This document shows positions 36,481 to 44,454 of a stretch of DNA of 64,000 bases, piece by piece. The notes beneath the pieces were generated by a model, which had not been told where the DNA came from, ran no database searches, and worked only from the letters and a program-made list of their open reading frames with translations. Numbering within the stretch: position 1 is the stretch's first letter; each line of letters opens with the position of its first letter. The stretch spans positions 496,001 to 560,000 of the forward strand of contig CANKZZ010000003.1 in assembly GCA_947488655.1 (NCBI GenBank). The letters are read 5' to 3'. The stretch is from an uncultured Psychroserpens sp. GTDB taxonomy: Bacteria > Bacteroidota > Bacteroidia > Flavobacteriales > Flavobacteriaceae. A program made the position numbers and the translations under genes.

Positions 36481-37551
36481 TTAATTTATAGGGTGATTTT
36501 TATGGTAGTTTACCAAAAGTGCAACTACATAACTATAACTTTCCATACCACCAGATTGATTATTGGTTTTTAAAAAACCATCATATGTACTTTTAAAAAT
36601 TGGTTCGAGTGGGTTTTGGTAAGCATCCCAAAAATCTCTAACTTCTTGATAGTTTTTTAAGACACCTTTATTAAGTTGAGCTAAATTTTGCTCATAGAGT
36701 GTGATATCTCTTTTATATAACTCTCCCAGGCAATGACGTAGAGCAAAAGCATGACCCGAATAATTAAAATAAACATCTGGATGATGCATTGCTGCCATAC
36801 TACCTATAAAATTAGCTTCGTTTTCGGCAGCATAACCCAATTGGTGAGCAACCTCATGACTTCCTGTAGTAGGAAATTTATAAGAAGGAATTAATCCATC
36901 TACTTGCGCTTCATTAGTAAAAGGATTTAAATATCCAGAAAAACCCATATAAGTTAATGGTATACTATATAAAGAGGGTTTAATACTTCTTGGCTGGTAT
37001 TTTAAATAAGGAAACACTTTAGATAAATTATCATAACCATCTGGTATCATTTTTAAAATCTCAGATTTTGAGTAAGGCACAACAACTTTACTAGTATCAA
37101 CCTTAGCAAGTAACAATTGTAAAGTATTAGTCTTATTTATGAGTTGCTGCGTTAAGTTAACCAGTTCTGTAGTAGTATAATCATGCTCTATATTTAAAGA
37201 TTTGTGTAGCGGTAACCTATAATAATTAAATGCCCAAAGTATATGAAACGCAAAATAACCAACCGAAACCGCAGTCATTATATCCAAAACCCAATGCTTT
37301 GTGTCTTTGTAGATTCGTTTTCTATTAAGATAAAACCACCTCAAAATATAAATAACCAAAAGTGTATATAATATATCGCCAACTGAAAATGGTAACCAGC
37401 CAAACGCATAGCGCATCGTTTTAGAAATCCAAATATAAACACCATGACTATAAACAGACTCTACAAAAGTAGGGTAGTGCGCTAAGATTTTCAGTAGAAT
37501 AATCTGAGGTATTATAGATAGAGCAAGAATTAATTTTTTGTATTTGAGCAT
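36481..37551 (-). CDS. DUF3810 membrane protein with zinc-protease-like motif
   Basis: A 356-residue protein with three N-terminal membrane segments (about 8-28, 45-70, 88-110), followed by a soluble domain. It carries SHEVAHQLGYAAENEANF near residue 235, an HExxH plus downstream glutamate pattern typical of gluzincin metallopeptidases. The family (DUF3810) is common in Bacteroidota. Peptidase activity is plausible from the motif but has not been shown, to my knowledge. It stands alone on the minus strand, 89 bases from the amidohydrolase start. Confidence 0.85.
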   Translation of the reverse strand: MLKYKKLILALSIIPQIILLKILAHYPTFVESVYSHGVYIWISKTMRYAFGWLPFSVGDILYTLLVIYILRWFYLNRKRIYKDTKHWVLDIMTAVSVGYFAFHILWAFNYYRLPLHKSLNIEHDYTTTELVNLTQQLINKTNTLQLLLAKVDTSKVVVPYSKSEILKMIPDGYDNLSKVFPYLKYQPRSIKPSLYSIPLTYMGFSGYLNPFTNEAQVDGLIPSYKFPTTGSHEVAHQLGYAAENEANFIGSMAAMHHPDVYFNYSGHAFALRHCLGELYKRDITLYEQNLAQLNKGVLKNYQEVRDFWDAYQNPLEPIFKSTYDGFLKTNNQSGGMESYSYVVALLVNYHKNHPIN

Positions 37552-37887
37552 GCTTCAAAAATAAGTATTTTTTAGACCTAAAGTAAACAGTATTTAGTGA
37601 AGTTGGTATCCTGCTTTTCGTTTTAGCTTTTGTGCCAAAAGGCTACCACTACAATCAGGAGTAGCGAGAGAGATGGCTTTGTTTAGCTAAATCTTCGAAT
37701 CATGAGATTCATTCATGACATAACACTTATGAAAATTAAATATTATAGATATCTCTTAGCTTTAAAAACCTTCAAAGATATTTAAGCTAGTTGAACTACA
37801 ATTTGTAACTTCGCAAAAGAAATAAACAGTTGATGTTTCCGAAGAAAGAGAAAGGAAAATCAGTTTGATTTTAAAACAATATTAAAT
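37552..37887. other. Intergenic region with a G+C-richer block, small hairpins and one TTTCCGAAG copy
   Basis: Divergent spacer between DUF3810 and pepD. From about 37605 to 37690 the DNA is richer in G and C than its surroundings, and two overlapping short frames are open, without starts. TAGCTTTTG (37624-37632) can pair with CAAAAGGCTA (37636-37645) with one bulge. TTTCCGAAG lies at 37836-37844, 44 bases before the pepD start. TAACTTCG near 37806 could be a weak -7 box for pepD. No tRNA or known RNA was recognised. Confidence 0.4.
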
Positions 37888-39351
37888 ATGAGTGCAGAAA
37901 TAAGACAGCTAGAACCAAAAGCCCTTTGGAATAAATTTGCAGACCTAAACGCAGTACCAAGACCTTCTAAAAAAGAAGAACGTGTCATTAAATTTATGAA
38001 AGATTTTGGCGCGAGCTTAGGTTTAGAAACCATAGAAGATGAAGTGGGTAATGTAATTATTAAAAAACCTGCAACTTCTGGTATGGAAGATCGTAAACCA
38101 ATTGTAATGCAATCGCATTTAGATATGGTGCATCAAAAAAATAATGATACTGTTTTTGATTTTGATAATCAAGGTATTGAGATGCATGTTGTTGGAGATT
38201 GGGTAAAAGCAAAAGGCACAACTTTAGGTGCAGATAACGGTCTAGGTGTTGCAACTATCATGGCAATTTTAGAAAGTAAAGACATAGCGCATCCAGCACT
38301 TGAAGCCTTGTTTACCATTGATGAAGAAACAGGAATGACAGGAGCAATGGGATTAAAAGGAGGTTTGCTTAAAGGTAAAATTCTTTTAAACTTAGATACC
38401 GAAGAAGATGACGAAATTGGCGTAGGATGTGCAGGAGGTGTAGACGTTACTGCAACAAGAACTTATGAGCAGGAGGAAACACCTGAGTTTAAAATAGGAT
38501 TTAAAGTTACTGTAAAAGGATTACGAGGAGGACATAGTGGTATGCAAATTCACGAAGGTTTGGGTAATGCCAATAAAATCATGAACAGAGTTTTGTTTGA
38601 TGGGTTTGAAAATTATGGTTTACGTATTGCAGAAATTGATGGCGGAAGTTTAAGAAACGCAATCCCAAGAGAAAGTAATGCTTTTGTGGCTATAGACTCT
38701 ATTCACGAAGAAGCATTTCTATCTGATATGGAAGCGATTGCTCAAGAAATAAAAAAAGAATATAAAACCATGGAGCCAGATATGGTTATTGAGGTATCTA
38801 AAATTGAGACACCTTCGCATATTATGGATTTGGGAGTGCAAGAAGGTTTAACAAGAGCAATTTATGCAGCATTAAACGGTGTACATCGTATGAGTGCTGA
38901 TATTAAAGATTTGGTAGAAACCTCTAATAATGTAGCTCGTGTAATTGTAAAAGATGGAGCAATTAAAATAGGATGCTTAACGAGAAGCTCTGTAGAAAGT
39001 TCTAAATGGGATTTGGCAAATATGCTACGTGCTACTTTTGAGCTTACTGGTTGCGAAGTTGAATTTTCGGGAGATTATCCTGGTTGGACACCAAATATGG
39101 ATAGCGACATACTTAAAGTAATGGTGCCTCTTTATAAAGAACTAAATGGTGGAGAAGAACCTCACGTTGCTGCTTGTCATGCAGGATTAGAATGTGGTAT
39201 TTTAGGAACTAATTATCCTGAAATGGATATGATTAGTTTTGGACCTAATATTAAAGGTGCACATTCACCAGATGAACGTGCTCAAATTTCATCTGCACAG
39301 AAATACTGGAAATTTGTATTGGAGATTTTAAAAAATATTCCGAAGAAATAA
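37888..39351 (+). CDS. pepD: Aminoacyl-histidine dipeptidase (M20C family)
   Basis: A cytoplasmic dizinc peptidase of 487 residues that cleaves Xaa-His dipeptides such as carnosine. Visible metal-site motifs: QSHLDMVHQK near 72-81 (His, Asp), GADNGLGVA near 113-121 (bridging Asp), IDEETGMTGAMG near 145 (catalytic Glu and ligand Glu), and a late CHAGLECG with FGPNIKGAHSPDE (His ligand). The lid/dimerisation domain GLRGGHSGMQIHEG interrupts the catalytic domain, as in the family. ATG start; a strong terminator follows, so it is a monocistronic gene. Confidence 0.95.
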   Translation: MSAEIRQLEPKALWNKFADLNAVPRPSKKEERVIKFMKDFGASLGLETIEDEVGNVIIKKPATSGMEDRKPIVMQSHLDMVHQKNNDTVFDFDNQGIEMHVVGDWVKAKGTTLGADNGLGVATIMAILESKDIAHPALEALFTIDEETGMTGAMGLKGGLLKGKILLNLDTEEDDEIGVGCAGGVDVTATRTYEQEETPEFKIGFKVTVKGLRGGHSGMQIHEGLGNANKIMNRVLFDGFENYGLRIAEIDGGSLRNAIPRESNAFVAIDSIHEEAFLSDMEAIAQEIKKEYKTMEPDMVIEVSKIETPSHIMDLGVQEGLTRAIYAALNGVHRMSADIKDLVETSNNVARVIVKDGAIKIGCLTRSSVESSKWDLANMLRATFELTGCEVEFSGDYPGWTPNMDSDILKVMVPLYKELNGGEEPHVAACHAGLECGILGTNYPEMDMISFGPNIKGAHSPDERAQISSAQKYWKFVLEILKNIPKK

Positions 39352-39366
39352 GTAACTATAACGCAT

Positions 39367-39399
39367 AAAAAAAGCCTTTCATAATGAAAGGCTTTTTTT
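39367..39399. terminator. Bidirectional terminator between pepD and the immunophilin gene
   Basis: GCCTTTCA (39374-39381) pairs with TGAAAGGC (39385-39392), extended by A7 and T7 tracts. It lies 15 bases past the pepD stop and 20 bases past the end of the convergent minus-strand gene. Confidence 0.93.
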
Positions 39400-39419
39400 A
39401 TTTTTCTTGGGATGAAAAA

Positions 39420-40652
39420 TTACTTCTTTTCAACAATATCGACTAGTTCGACGATAAATGTTAAGTCTGTATTTGGTGGTATCCCTCTGTTACCACGCTC
39501 TCCATATGCTAAATGAGATGGTAAGTAAAAGAATGCTTTCTCACCAACCTTTAAAGTTGATAAAGCTTCTCTAAATCCTGGAATCATAGCAGCATTCGGA
39601 CTTACCAACATTTTTGTTGGACCATAAGCATTAGCATCTGCACGTCTTTGATTAAACATGCCATATTTTTCGGCAATTTCTACACGATCGCTATCAAATA
39701 AACGACCATCTGTGAAATAACCTTCATAATATACTTTTACCGAGTCTCCAGCTCTTGGCTTAGCGCTTGTGCCTTCTTTTAAAACTAATTTTTTAAGACC
39801 AGAAGCTAAAGCAGTTGTCTTGGTTGTATAGTCTTCGATTATTGGCTTTGTCTCTGCAGATGCAGTTGCAATCTTCTCTTCACGTTCTTTTCTTTCTTGC
39901 TCTATTTTAGCTTTCTTATCTTCTTGAATTTGTGCTATTTCTGCTTCGACATTTGGCAATTCTGTCTCAAATACTTTTGGAGCATTAAATGATTTTGCAC
40001 CAGATCCTTTTCTAATAATATTTACTTTTAAAATATATACAGGCTCAACTGGCTTATTAGAGCCAGGAGTAACTTGTACATTAGAAATAGCATCTTGTAC
40101 TTCGATACCTTTTACTAATTCTCCAAAAACAGAGTGACAACTAACTCTTGGTTGATCGCATGGTTTTAACTCACCATTATCATCATACGCGTTTAGGGTT
40201 GGGTAAGGCACTTCGGTAACAAAAAACTGGCTACCATTAGTATTAAATCCTCCACCATTTGCCATAGATAATAATCCACCTCTATCATGTTTTAAAGACG
40301 GGTCAAAATCTGCTGTAAATCTATAACCTGGATTTCCCGTTCCAGTACCTGTATGATCACCACCTTGTATCATAAACTTATCCATAACGCGATGAAAGGT
40401 TAAACTATCATAATAAGGTTTTCCTTTAAATTCATCTCCCATCATTGGGTGATTACCTTCGGCTAATGCCACAAAATTTGCAACGGTAACTGGTACTTTT
40501 TCGTAAAAAAGTTTAGCTATCATTGTATCTTTGCTTGTTACAATTTCAGCGTAAAGTCCATCTTCTAAATCAGGATATTCTTCCTTACAAGAGACCATTG
40601 TTATTACTAAACATAGCATTAAAAGCTGTAGTGTTTTACTCATTAATTTCAT
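39420..40652 (-). CDS. Lipoprotein dual prolyl isomerase: cyclophilin fused to FKBP
   Basis: Lipobox VSC puts the lipid Cys at residue 22. Residues about 30-215 form a cyclophilin domain ([47 protein letters not shown]). A charged helical linker (about 230-285) joins it to a C-terminal FKBP domain (about 290-410; [47 protein letters not shown]). Both isomerase families in one chain match the dual-family immunophilins described from flavobacteria. It acts in the periplasm, probably on secreted or gliding proteins. The start lies two bases beyond the gldI stop. Confidence 0.93.
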   Translation of the reverse strand: MKLMSKTLQLLMLCLVITMVSCKEEYPDLEDGLYAEIVTSKDTMIAKLFYEKVPVTVANFVALAEGNHPMMGDEFKGKPYYDSLTFHRVMDKFMIQGGDHTGTGTGNPGYRFTADFDPSLKHDRGGLLSMANGGGFNTNGSQFFVTEVPYPTLNAYDDNGELKPCDQPRVSCHSVFGELVKGIEVQDAISNVQVTPGSNKPVEPVYILKVNIIRKGSGAKSFNAPKVFETELPNVEAEIAQIQEDKKAKIEQERKEREEKIATASAETKPIIEDYTTKTTALASGLKKLVLKEGTSAKPRAGDSVKVYYEGYFTDGRLFDSDRVEIAEKYGMFNQRRADANAYGPTKMLVSPNAAMIPGFREALSTLKVGEKAFFYLPSHLAYGERGNRGIPPNTDLTFIVELVDIVEKK

Positions 40653-40653
40653 T

Positions 40654-41196
40654 CTAATTATTGATTTTTGGTGTTATATTATTTACGGTTACTTTTACTA
40701 TTAACGGTATATTTGTTCCTATTTTATTTTTGTCTCCATAGTAGCCATAAGCTTTTTGTGACGGAAATAAAAAGGTGACAACTTCGGTTGGTTTCATTAA
40801 TTTTAAACCTTCTCGCAAGCCAGTGAAAATCTCTTGTTGATCCATAACATAGGTTTGATTACCAAGTTCATTTTCAGAATAAATGGTATTACCATTAAGA
40901 TCTCTTACATCGTATTTAAAACTAACGGTATCTCCAAAACCAGGAGTTAAAGTGTCTTTTGCAACTTTTGTGTGGTATCTATACCAAAAACCACTGTTAG
41001 AAGCGACATAATCATACTCAGGATTTTGAGCCATTAATGTTTCAATTTTAGTACGTTCTCTAGCGTTTAACTTTTTATTACGCTCTGCAGATTCTTTATA
41101 GAATGAGCCAGATTGAACAGACTCTGGTTTGCGAGCCTCTGGTGTTTTACAACTAGATAAGGTTATAATACAAATTAGAAGAATTATATATTTCAT
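40654..41196 (-). CDS. gldI: Gliding-associated FKBP-type prolyl isomerase lipoprotein
   Basis: A 180-residue lipoprotein (Cys 16 in LSSC) with one FKBP domain: [51 protein letters not shown]. The N-terminal linker [21 protein letters not shown] is characteristic of GldI, which is required for gliding motility in Flavobacterium. It works in the periplasm, probably folding gliding or type IX secretion components. The start ATG overlaps the nrnA stop by one base, and a second isomerase follows directly. Confidence 0.92.
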   Translation of the reverse strand: MKYIILLICIITLSSCKTPEARKPESVQSGSFYKESAERNKKLNARERTKIETLMAQNPEYDYVASNSGFWYRYHTKVAKDTLTPGFGDTVSFKYDVRDLNGNTIYSENELGNQTYVMDQQEIFTGLREGLKLMKPTEVVTFLFPSQKAYGYYGDKNKIGTNIPLIVKVTVNNITPKINN

Positions 41197-42212
41197 TAGG
41201 CTTTGAGGTCTTTTTTATATTGAGGCAAGATACTAATAAATTTATCAATGGTATCGTTCATGCTTAAATCACTTTTACCGCCTGCAGCGTTGGTGTGTCC
41301 TCCTCCTTGAAAATGAGTTCTAGACAACTCATTAACTGAGAAATCACCTTTACTTCGTAGTGATATTTTGATAATTTGGTCTTGCTGACTTTCTATAAAA
41401 ATGGCAGCAAAAATAATACCTTTAAGGGATAACCCATAATTTACAAAACCTTCGGTATCACCTTTTTTAAAATTAAAAGTATTAAGCTCTTCTTGTGTAA
41501 GAGTAATGTATGCGGTTCTATACTCTGGTATAATTTTTAAATTGCTTAGTGCTCTACCTAAAAGCTGGGTGCGTTCATAACTATTTGTGTCCATAATATT
41601 ATTATGAATTTGTGAGTTATTTGCGCCTTTTTCAATTAGATTACCAATAATTTTATGCGTTGCACTTGTTGTTGACGGAAATCTAAATGACCCAGTATCT
41701 GTCATTATTCCAGTATACAGACATGTTGCAATAGCTTCATCAATTTTATCTGTGTCATCTAGCATGTCTATAAAATTGTAAACCATTTCACAGGTAGAAG
41801 ACATAAACACATCAGAGTACATAAACTTAGCATAGGTTTCTGGTTGTTGATGATGGTCTATCATAATTTTTATAGCCTCCGTTTTGGCTACGACACTTTC
41901 CATTTCGCCAATTCTCCCTAATGAATTAAAATCTAATGTAAATATGATTTCTGCGGAAACGAGCCATTTATCACACACATCTTTTTGTTGATCATACTTT
42001 AAAACAGTAGATTCTCCAGGCATCCATTTTAAAAAATCGGGATAATCATTTGGTGCAATAATAACCGCATCGTGCTTGTATTTATTTAAGTAATGTAAAA
42101 GCCCAAGAGTTGATCCTATGGCATCTCCATCTGGATTTTTATGCGGAATTAAAACTATCTTCTTTGGAGAACTTAAAAGTTCTTTTATACTTTTTATATC
42201 TTCTTTAATCAT
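41196..42212 (-). CDS. nrnA: DHH-family phosphoesterase, NrnA-like oligoribonuclease/pAp phosphatase
   Basis: A cytoplasmic Mn-dependent phosphoesterase of 338 residues. Motifs in order: PHKNPDGDAIGST (residues about 23-35), FTLDFNS near 93, the DHH triad MIDHHQQPE near 117, GIMTDTGSFRF near 168, and the DHHA1 substrate motif GGGHTNAAGG near 308. Such enzymes degrade nanoRNA and 3'-phosphoadenosine 5'-phosphate. It heads the nrnA-gldI-immunophilin unit. TATCTTCG, a -7-like box, ends about 11 bases upstream of the ATG, without a clear -33. Confidence 0.88.
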   Translation of the reverse strand: MIKEDIKSIKELLSSPKKIVLIPHKNPDGDAIGSTLGLLHYLNKYKHDAVIIAPNDYPDFLKWMPGESTVLKYDQQKDVCDKWLVSAEIIFTLDFNSLGRIGEMESVVAKTEAIKIMIDHHQQPETYAKFMYSDVFMSSTCEMVYNFIDMLDDTDKIDEAIATCLYTGIMTDTGSFRFPSTTSATHKIIGNLIEKGANNSQIHNNIMDTNSYERTQLLGRALSNLKIIPEYRTAYITLTQEELNTFNFKKGDTEGFVNYGLSLKGIIFAAIFIESQQDQIIKISLRSKGDFSVNELSRTHFQGGGHTNAAGGKSDLSMNDTIDKFISILPQYKKDLKA

Positions 42213-42403
42213 AGGTAGCGAAGATACAATTTTTTGAATTTTACCTGCTATAATAGCTTTAGGTTTTGCATTAATTTATGAGAATTTATAGTTGTTTAAA
42301 CATACTACTTTATAGAATTCGTTTTAGTCTCAAGATGATTTTAATATAATAAAATCGTAAAAACAACTATTAAATCTTGTGTAAAATTGTATTTTAAAAA
42401 ATA

Positions 42404-42433
42404 TTGTATTTCTTGATAAATACATTACTTTTG
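42404..42433 (+). promoter_or_regulatory. Bacteroidota-type promoter of ndk
   Basis: TTG at 42404-42406, a 19-base spacer and TACTTTTG at 42426-42433 match TTG-N19-TAnnTTTG exactly. The ATG follows 22 bases later after an A-rich leader without a Shine-Dalgarno motif. This is the clearest promoter in the window. Confidence 0.8.
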
Positions 42434-42455
42434 CAGCTCAAAATAAAACAAAAAA

Positions 42456-42875
42456 ATGGCAACAAATAGAACATTTACAATGCTTAAACCAGATTCTGTT
42501 GAAAAAGGGAATATTGGTGCAATTTTAGAAAAAATTACTGCTTCTGGTTTTAGAATCGTAGCAATGAAATTAACACAATTGACAACTCGTGATGCTCAGG
42601 CTTTTTATGAAGTACATAGCGAAAGACCTTTTTACGGTGAATTAGTTGAATATATGACAAGAGGTCCAGTTGTAGCAGCTATCTTAGAAAAAGAAAATGC
42701 TGTAGAAGATTTTAGAACTCTTATTGGTGCTACTAATCCTGCTGATGCAGCAGAAGGTACTATTAGAAAATTATATGCAGCTTCTATGGGAGAAAATGCA
42801 GTTCATGGTAGTGATAGTGATGAAAATGCAGCTATTGAAAGTGCTTTTCATTTCTCTGCTAGAGAGATGTTTTAA
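42456..42875 (+). CDS. ndk: Nucleoside diphosphate kinase
   Basis: Transfers the terminal phosphate from NTPs to NDPs through a phosphohistidine. The 139-residue chain begins with the typical [16 protein letters not shown] and has the [11 protein letters not shown] segment. The active-site His is in [11 protein letters not shown] near residue 117. The Kpn-loop and C terminus are normal. Codon use is conventional and it has its own promoter and terminator, consistent with strong constitutive expression. Confidence 0.97.
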   Translation: MATNRTFTMLKPDSVEKGNIGAILEKITASGFRIVAMKLTQLTTRDAQAFYEVHSERPFYGELVEYMTRGPVVAAILEKENAVEDFRTLIGATNPADAAEGTIRKLYAASMGENAVHGSDSDENAAIESAFHFSAREMF

Positions 42876-42898
42876 TTAAAACATTATACATTATAACT

Positions 42899-42930
42899 AA
42901 AAAGCGTAACCATTGGTTGCGCTTTTTTTT
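42899..42930 (+). terminator. Strong terminator after ndk
   Basis: A 13-base-pair stem with one wobble pair (42899-42911 with 42915-42927), ATT loop and T8 run. It also lies just past the end of the convergent minus-strand gene at 42936. Confidence 0.92.
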
Positions 42931-42935
42931 ATACA

Positions 42936-43304
42936 TTATTTTACAGTTCTTAAAATCTTTTCCATTTTACGTCCTCTCGCCAATTCATCAATAAGCTTAT
43001 CTAAATATCTACATCTTTTAGTAACTTCATTTTCTATATCTTCTATACGATAGCCACATATTACGCCTTTTATTAAATGTGCGTTAGGGTGTAATGTGCA
43101 GTCATCAAAAAAGGTTTTATAAGTGACTTCTTTTTTAATTAAATCCTCCAGAGTGTTTTGGTCATAACCTGTTAACCATTCAATTACTTGATGTAACTCA
43201 TCTATTGTTCTACCTTTTTTCTCAACTTTTGTTACATAATGTGGATATACAGATGAAAATTTCATGTTTGCAACGCGCTCATCGTGGTGACTAGTAGTAC
43301 TCAT
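42936..43304 (-). CDS. DUF2200 family protein
   Basis: A 122-residue soluble protein matching DUF2200: ANMKFSSVYPHYVTKVEKKGRT, then VIEWLTGYD, then FFDDCTLHPNAHLIKGVICGYRIEDIE and a basic C-terminal helix with RGRKMEKIL. The family is YdhG/HTH-like in size and common in bacteria, with no known function. A TTG at 43340 could add 12 residues, but ATG 43304 lies right before the conserved part and is preferred. Confidence 0.87.
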   Translation of the reverse strand: MSTTSHHDERVANMKFSSVYPHYVTKVEKKGRTIDELHQVIEWLTGYDQNTLEDLIKKEVTYKTFFDDCTLHPNAHLIKGVICGYRIEDIENEVTKRCRYLDKLIDELARGRKMEKILRTVK

Positions 43305-43370
43305 AATAATTAATTTATTTTGAAATATTTTGTTAATCAAATTACATATTTAATATAAATAATGGCTTAG

Positions 43371-44039
43371 TTAAATTTGGTTTATATAAGCGACTATTTT
43401 AGAACTTGGTTCATAAAATACATATAGATAGCCATGACCAAAAGAGAGGTAAGGATCAATACTTTCTTTATCTAAAATCTCTTGACCAAATTTAGTTTTA
43501 CAATCGTCAATATCTCCAAGCTGAAATAAAAATTCCATTTTATTCCCAGTTATTGGGCACAGAGGCCAAGCATCATTTTGTATCCAATTTGGTTGGCCAG
43601 TATGACCAATCTCTCCAGACACAACTTCTAATTCGTGAACTCCAATTTTAATCTTGGTTGGTTTAGGGTTATCGAAATAAAAGTTTAACTTTTTATATTC
43701 TATATAAGCATTGGCAGGAATATCATCAAAAAGTATATTGAAATTAGAATCTATATTTTCTCTAATTAACTTAGGACTTAAGGCATTGGTATAATCAAAA
43801 AATACGGGTTGTTGCAAGTCTATAAATATTGGGCATACCAAATGAAAATTAAAATCAATTAGTTTTAAAGCAGATTCATGTTTTGATATCATACCCAAAT
43901 AAACTATTGGACTTGTTTCTAATTTAGGAATTATTAATTCTGCTGGAGCCTTTCCTCCAATAGAATTTTTACCTTTTGGATTAAGTATTAAATAGGTCTT
44001 GTTAGATTTTTTTTTAAAAATTTTAGTAAGAAAGCTCAT
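43371..44039 (-). CDS. DUF1963-like (YwqG-type) protein
   Basis: A 222-residue soluble protein. The second half carries GHTGQPNWIQNDAWPLCPITGNKMEFLFQLGDID and a terminal GYLYVFYEPSSKIVAYI, the order seen in DUF1963/YwqG proteins (a G-x-P-x-W-x-Q motif, a CP-x-x-G-x-x-M-x-F-L-x-Q-L motif and a final barrel strand). The cysteine pair is incomplete here (CPIT). Its function is unknown. It begins with a basic helix TKIFKKKSNK, not a signal peptide. It follows a small membrane-protein gene on the same strand. Confidence 0.6.
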   Translation of the reverse strand: MSFLTKIFKKKSNKTYLILNPKGKNSIGGKAPAELIIPKLETSPIVYLGMISKHESALKLIDFNFHLVCPIFIDLQQPVFFDYTNALSPKLIRENIDSNFNILFDDIPANAYIEYKKLNFYFDNPKPTKIKIGVHELEVVSGEIGHTGQPNWIQNDAWPLCPITGNKMEFLFQLGDIDDCKTKFGQEILDKESIDPYLSFGHGYLYVFYEPSSKIVAYINQI

Positions 44040-44097
44040 TTGATATAAATTATATGTCTTTAATGATAAACCATTACAAGATAATAAGTGGTTAAGC

Positions 44098-44454
44098 TCA
44101 TCTTTTAACTAAACCACTTAATTGCTTACCAAAAAGAGCAGAAACTCCTGCTGCCAAACCACCAATTATTCCTGTAACCAAAATCAATACATAAGGATTT
44201 CCGCCAAGCGTAAAGAGGGTGGATATCTTTTTAGACAAAGTAAAATCGTTACCGTTACTTATAATAAATGCGTATATGGACCAAAAGCAAAAAATTGCAA
44301 AAAACGGAATAAAAAATACAGCAGCCTTTTTCAGACTAAAAAAAAGTGCAGACACAAATCCAGCAACCATTACAGACCACCAAGGTAAAAATTGAGATAA
44401 GATTAAGGCAATTATAATAGTTACGACGAAATTAATTATATTTTTTTTAATCAT
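44098..44454 (-). CDS. Small membrane protein, unknown function
   Basis: A 118-residue protein with four hydrophobic segments (about 5-22, 28-42, 46-68, 88-110) and a basic C terminus. No family was recognised. Its ATG overlaps the stop of the penicillin-acylase gene by one base (TAATG), so it is translated from the same message and may assist or depend on it; this is inference from position only. Confidence 0.7.
   Translation of the reverse strand: MIKKNIINFVVTIIIALILSQFLPWWSVMVAGFVSALFFSLKKAAVFFIPFFAIFCFWSIYAFIISNGNDFTLSKKISTLFTLGGNPYVLILVTGIIGGLAAGVSALFGKQLSGLVKR

Noticed and set aside
37694-37702. TTCGAATC as a tRNA T-loop
   Set aside because: No acceptor stem, anticodon arm or CCA-like end can be folded around it.
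44085-44120. Stem TAAGTGGTT/AACCACTTA as a terminator after the small membrane protein gene
   Set aside because: It has a long loop, no T-run and overlaps the coding end; pairing may be incidental.
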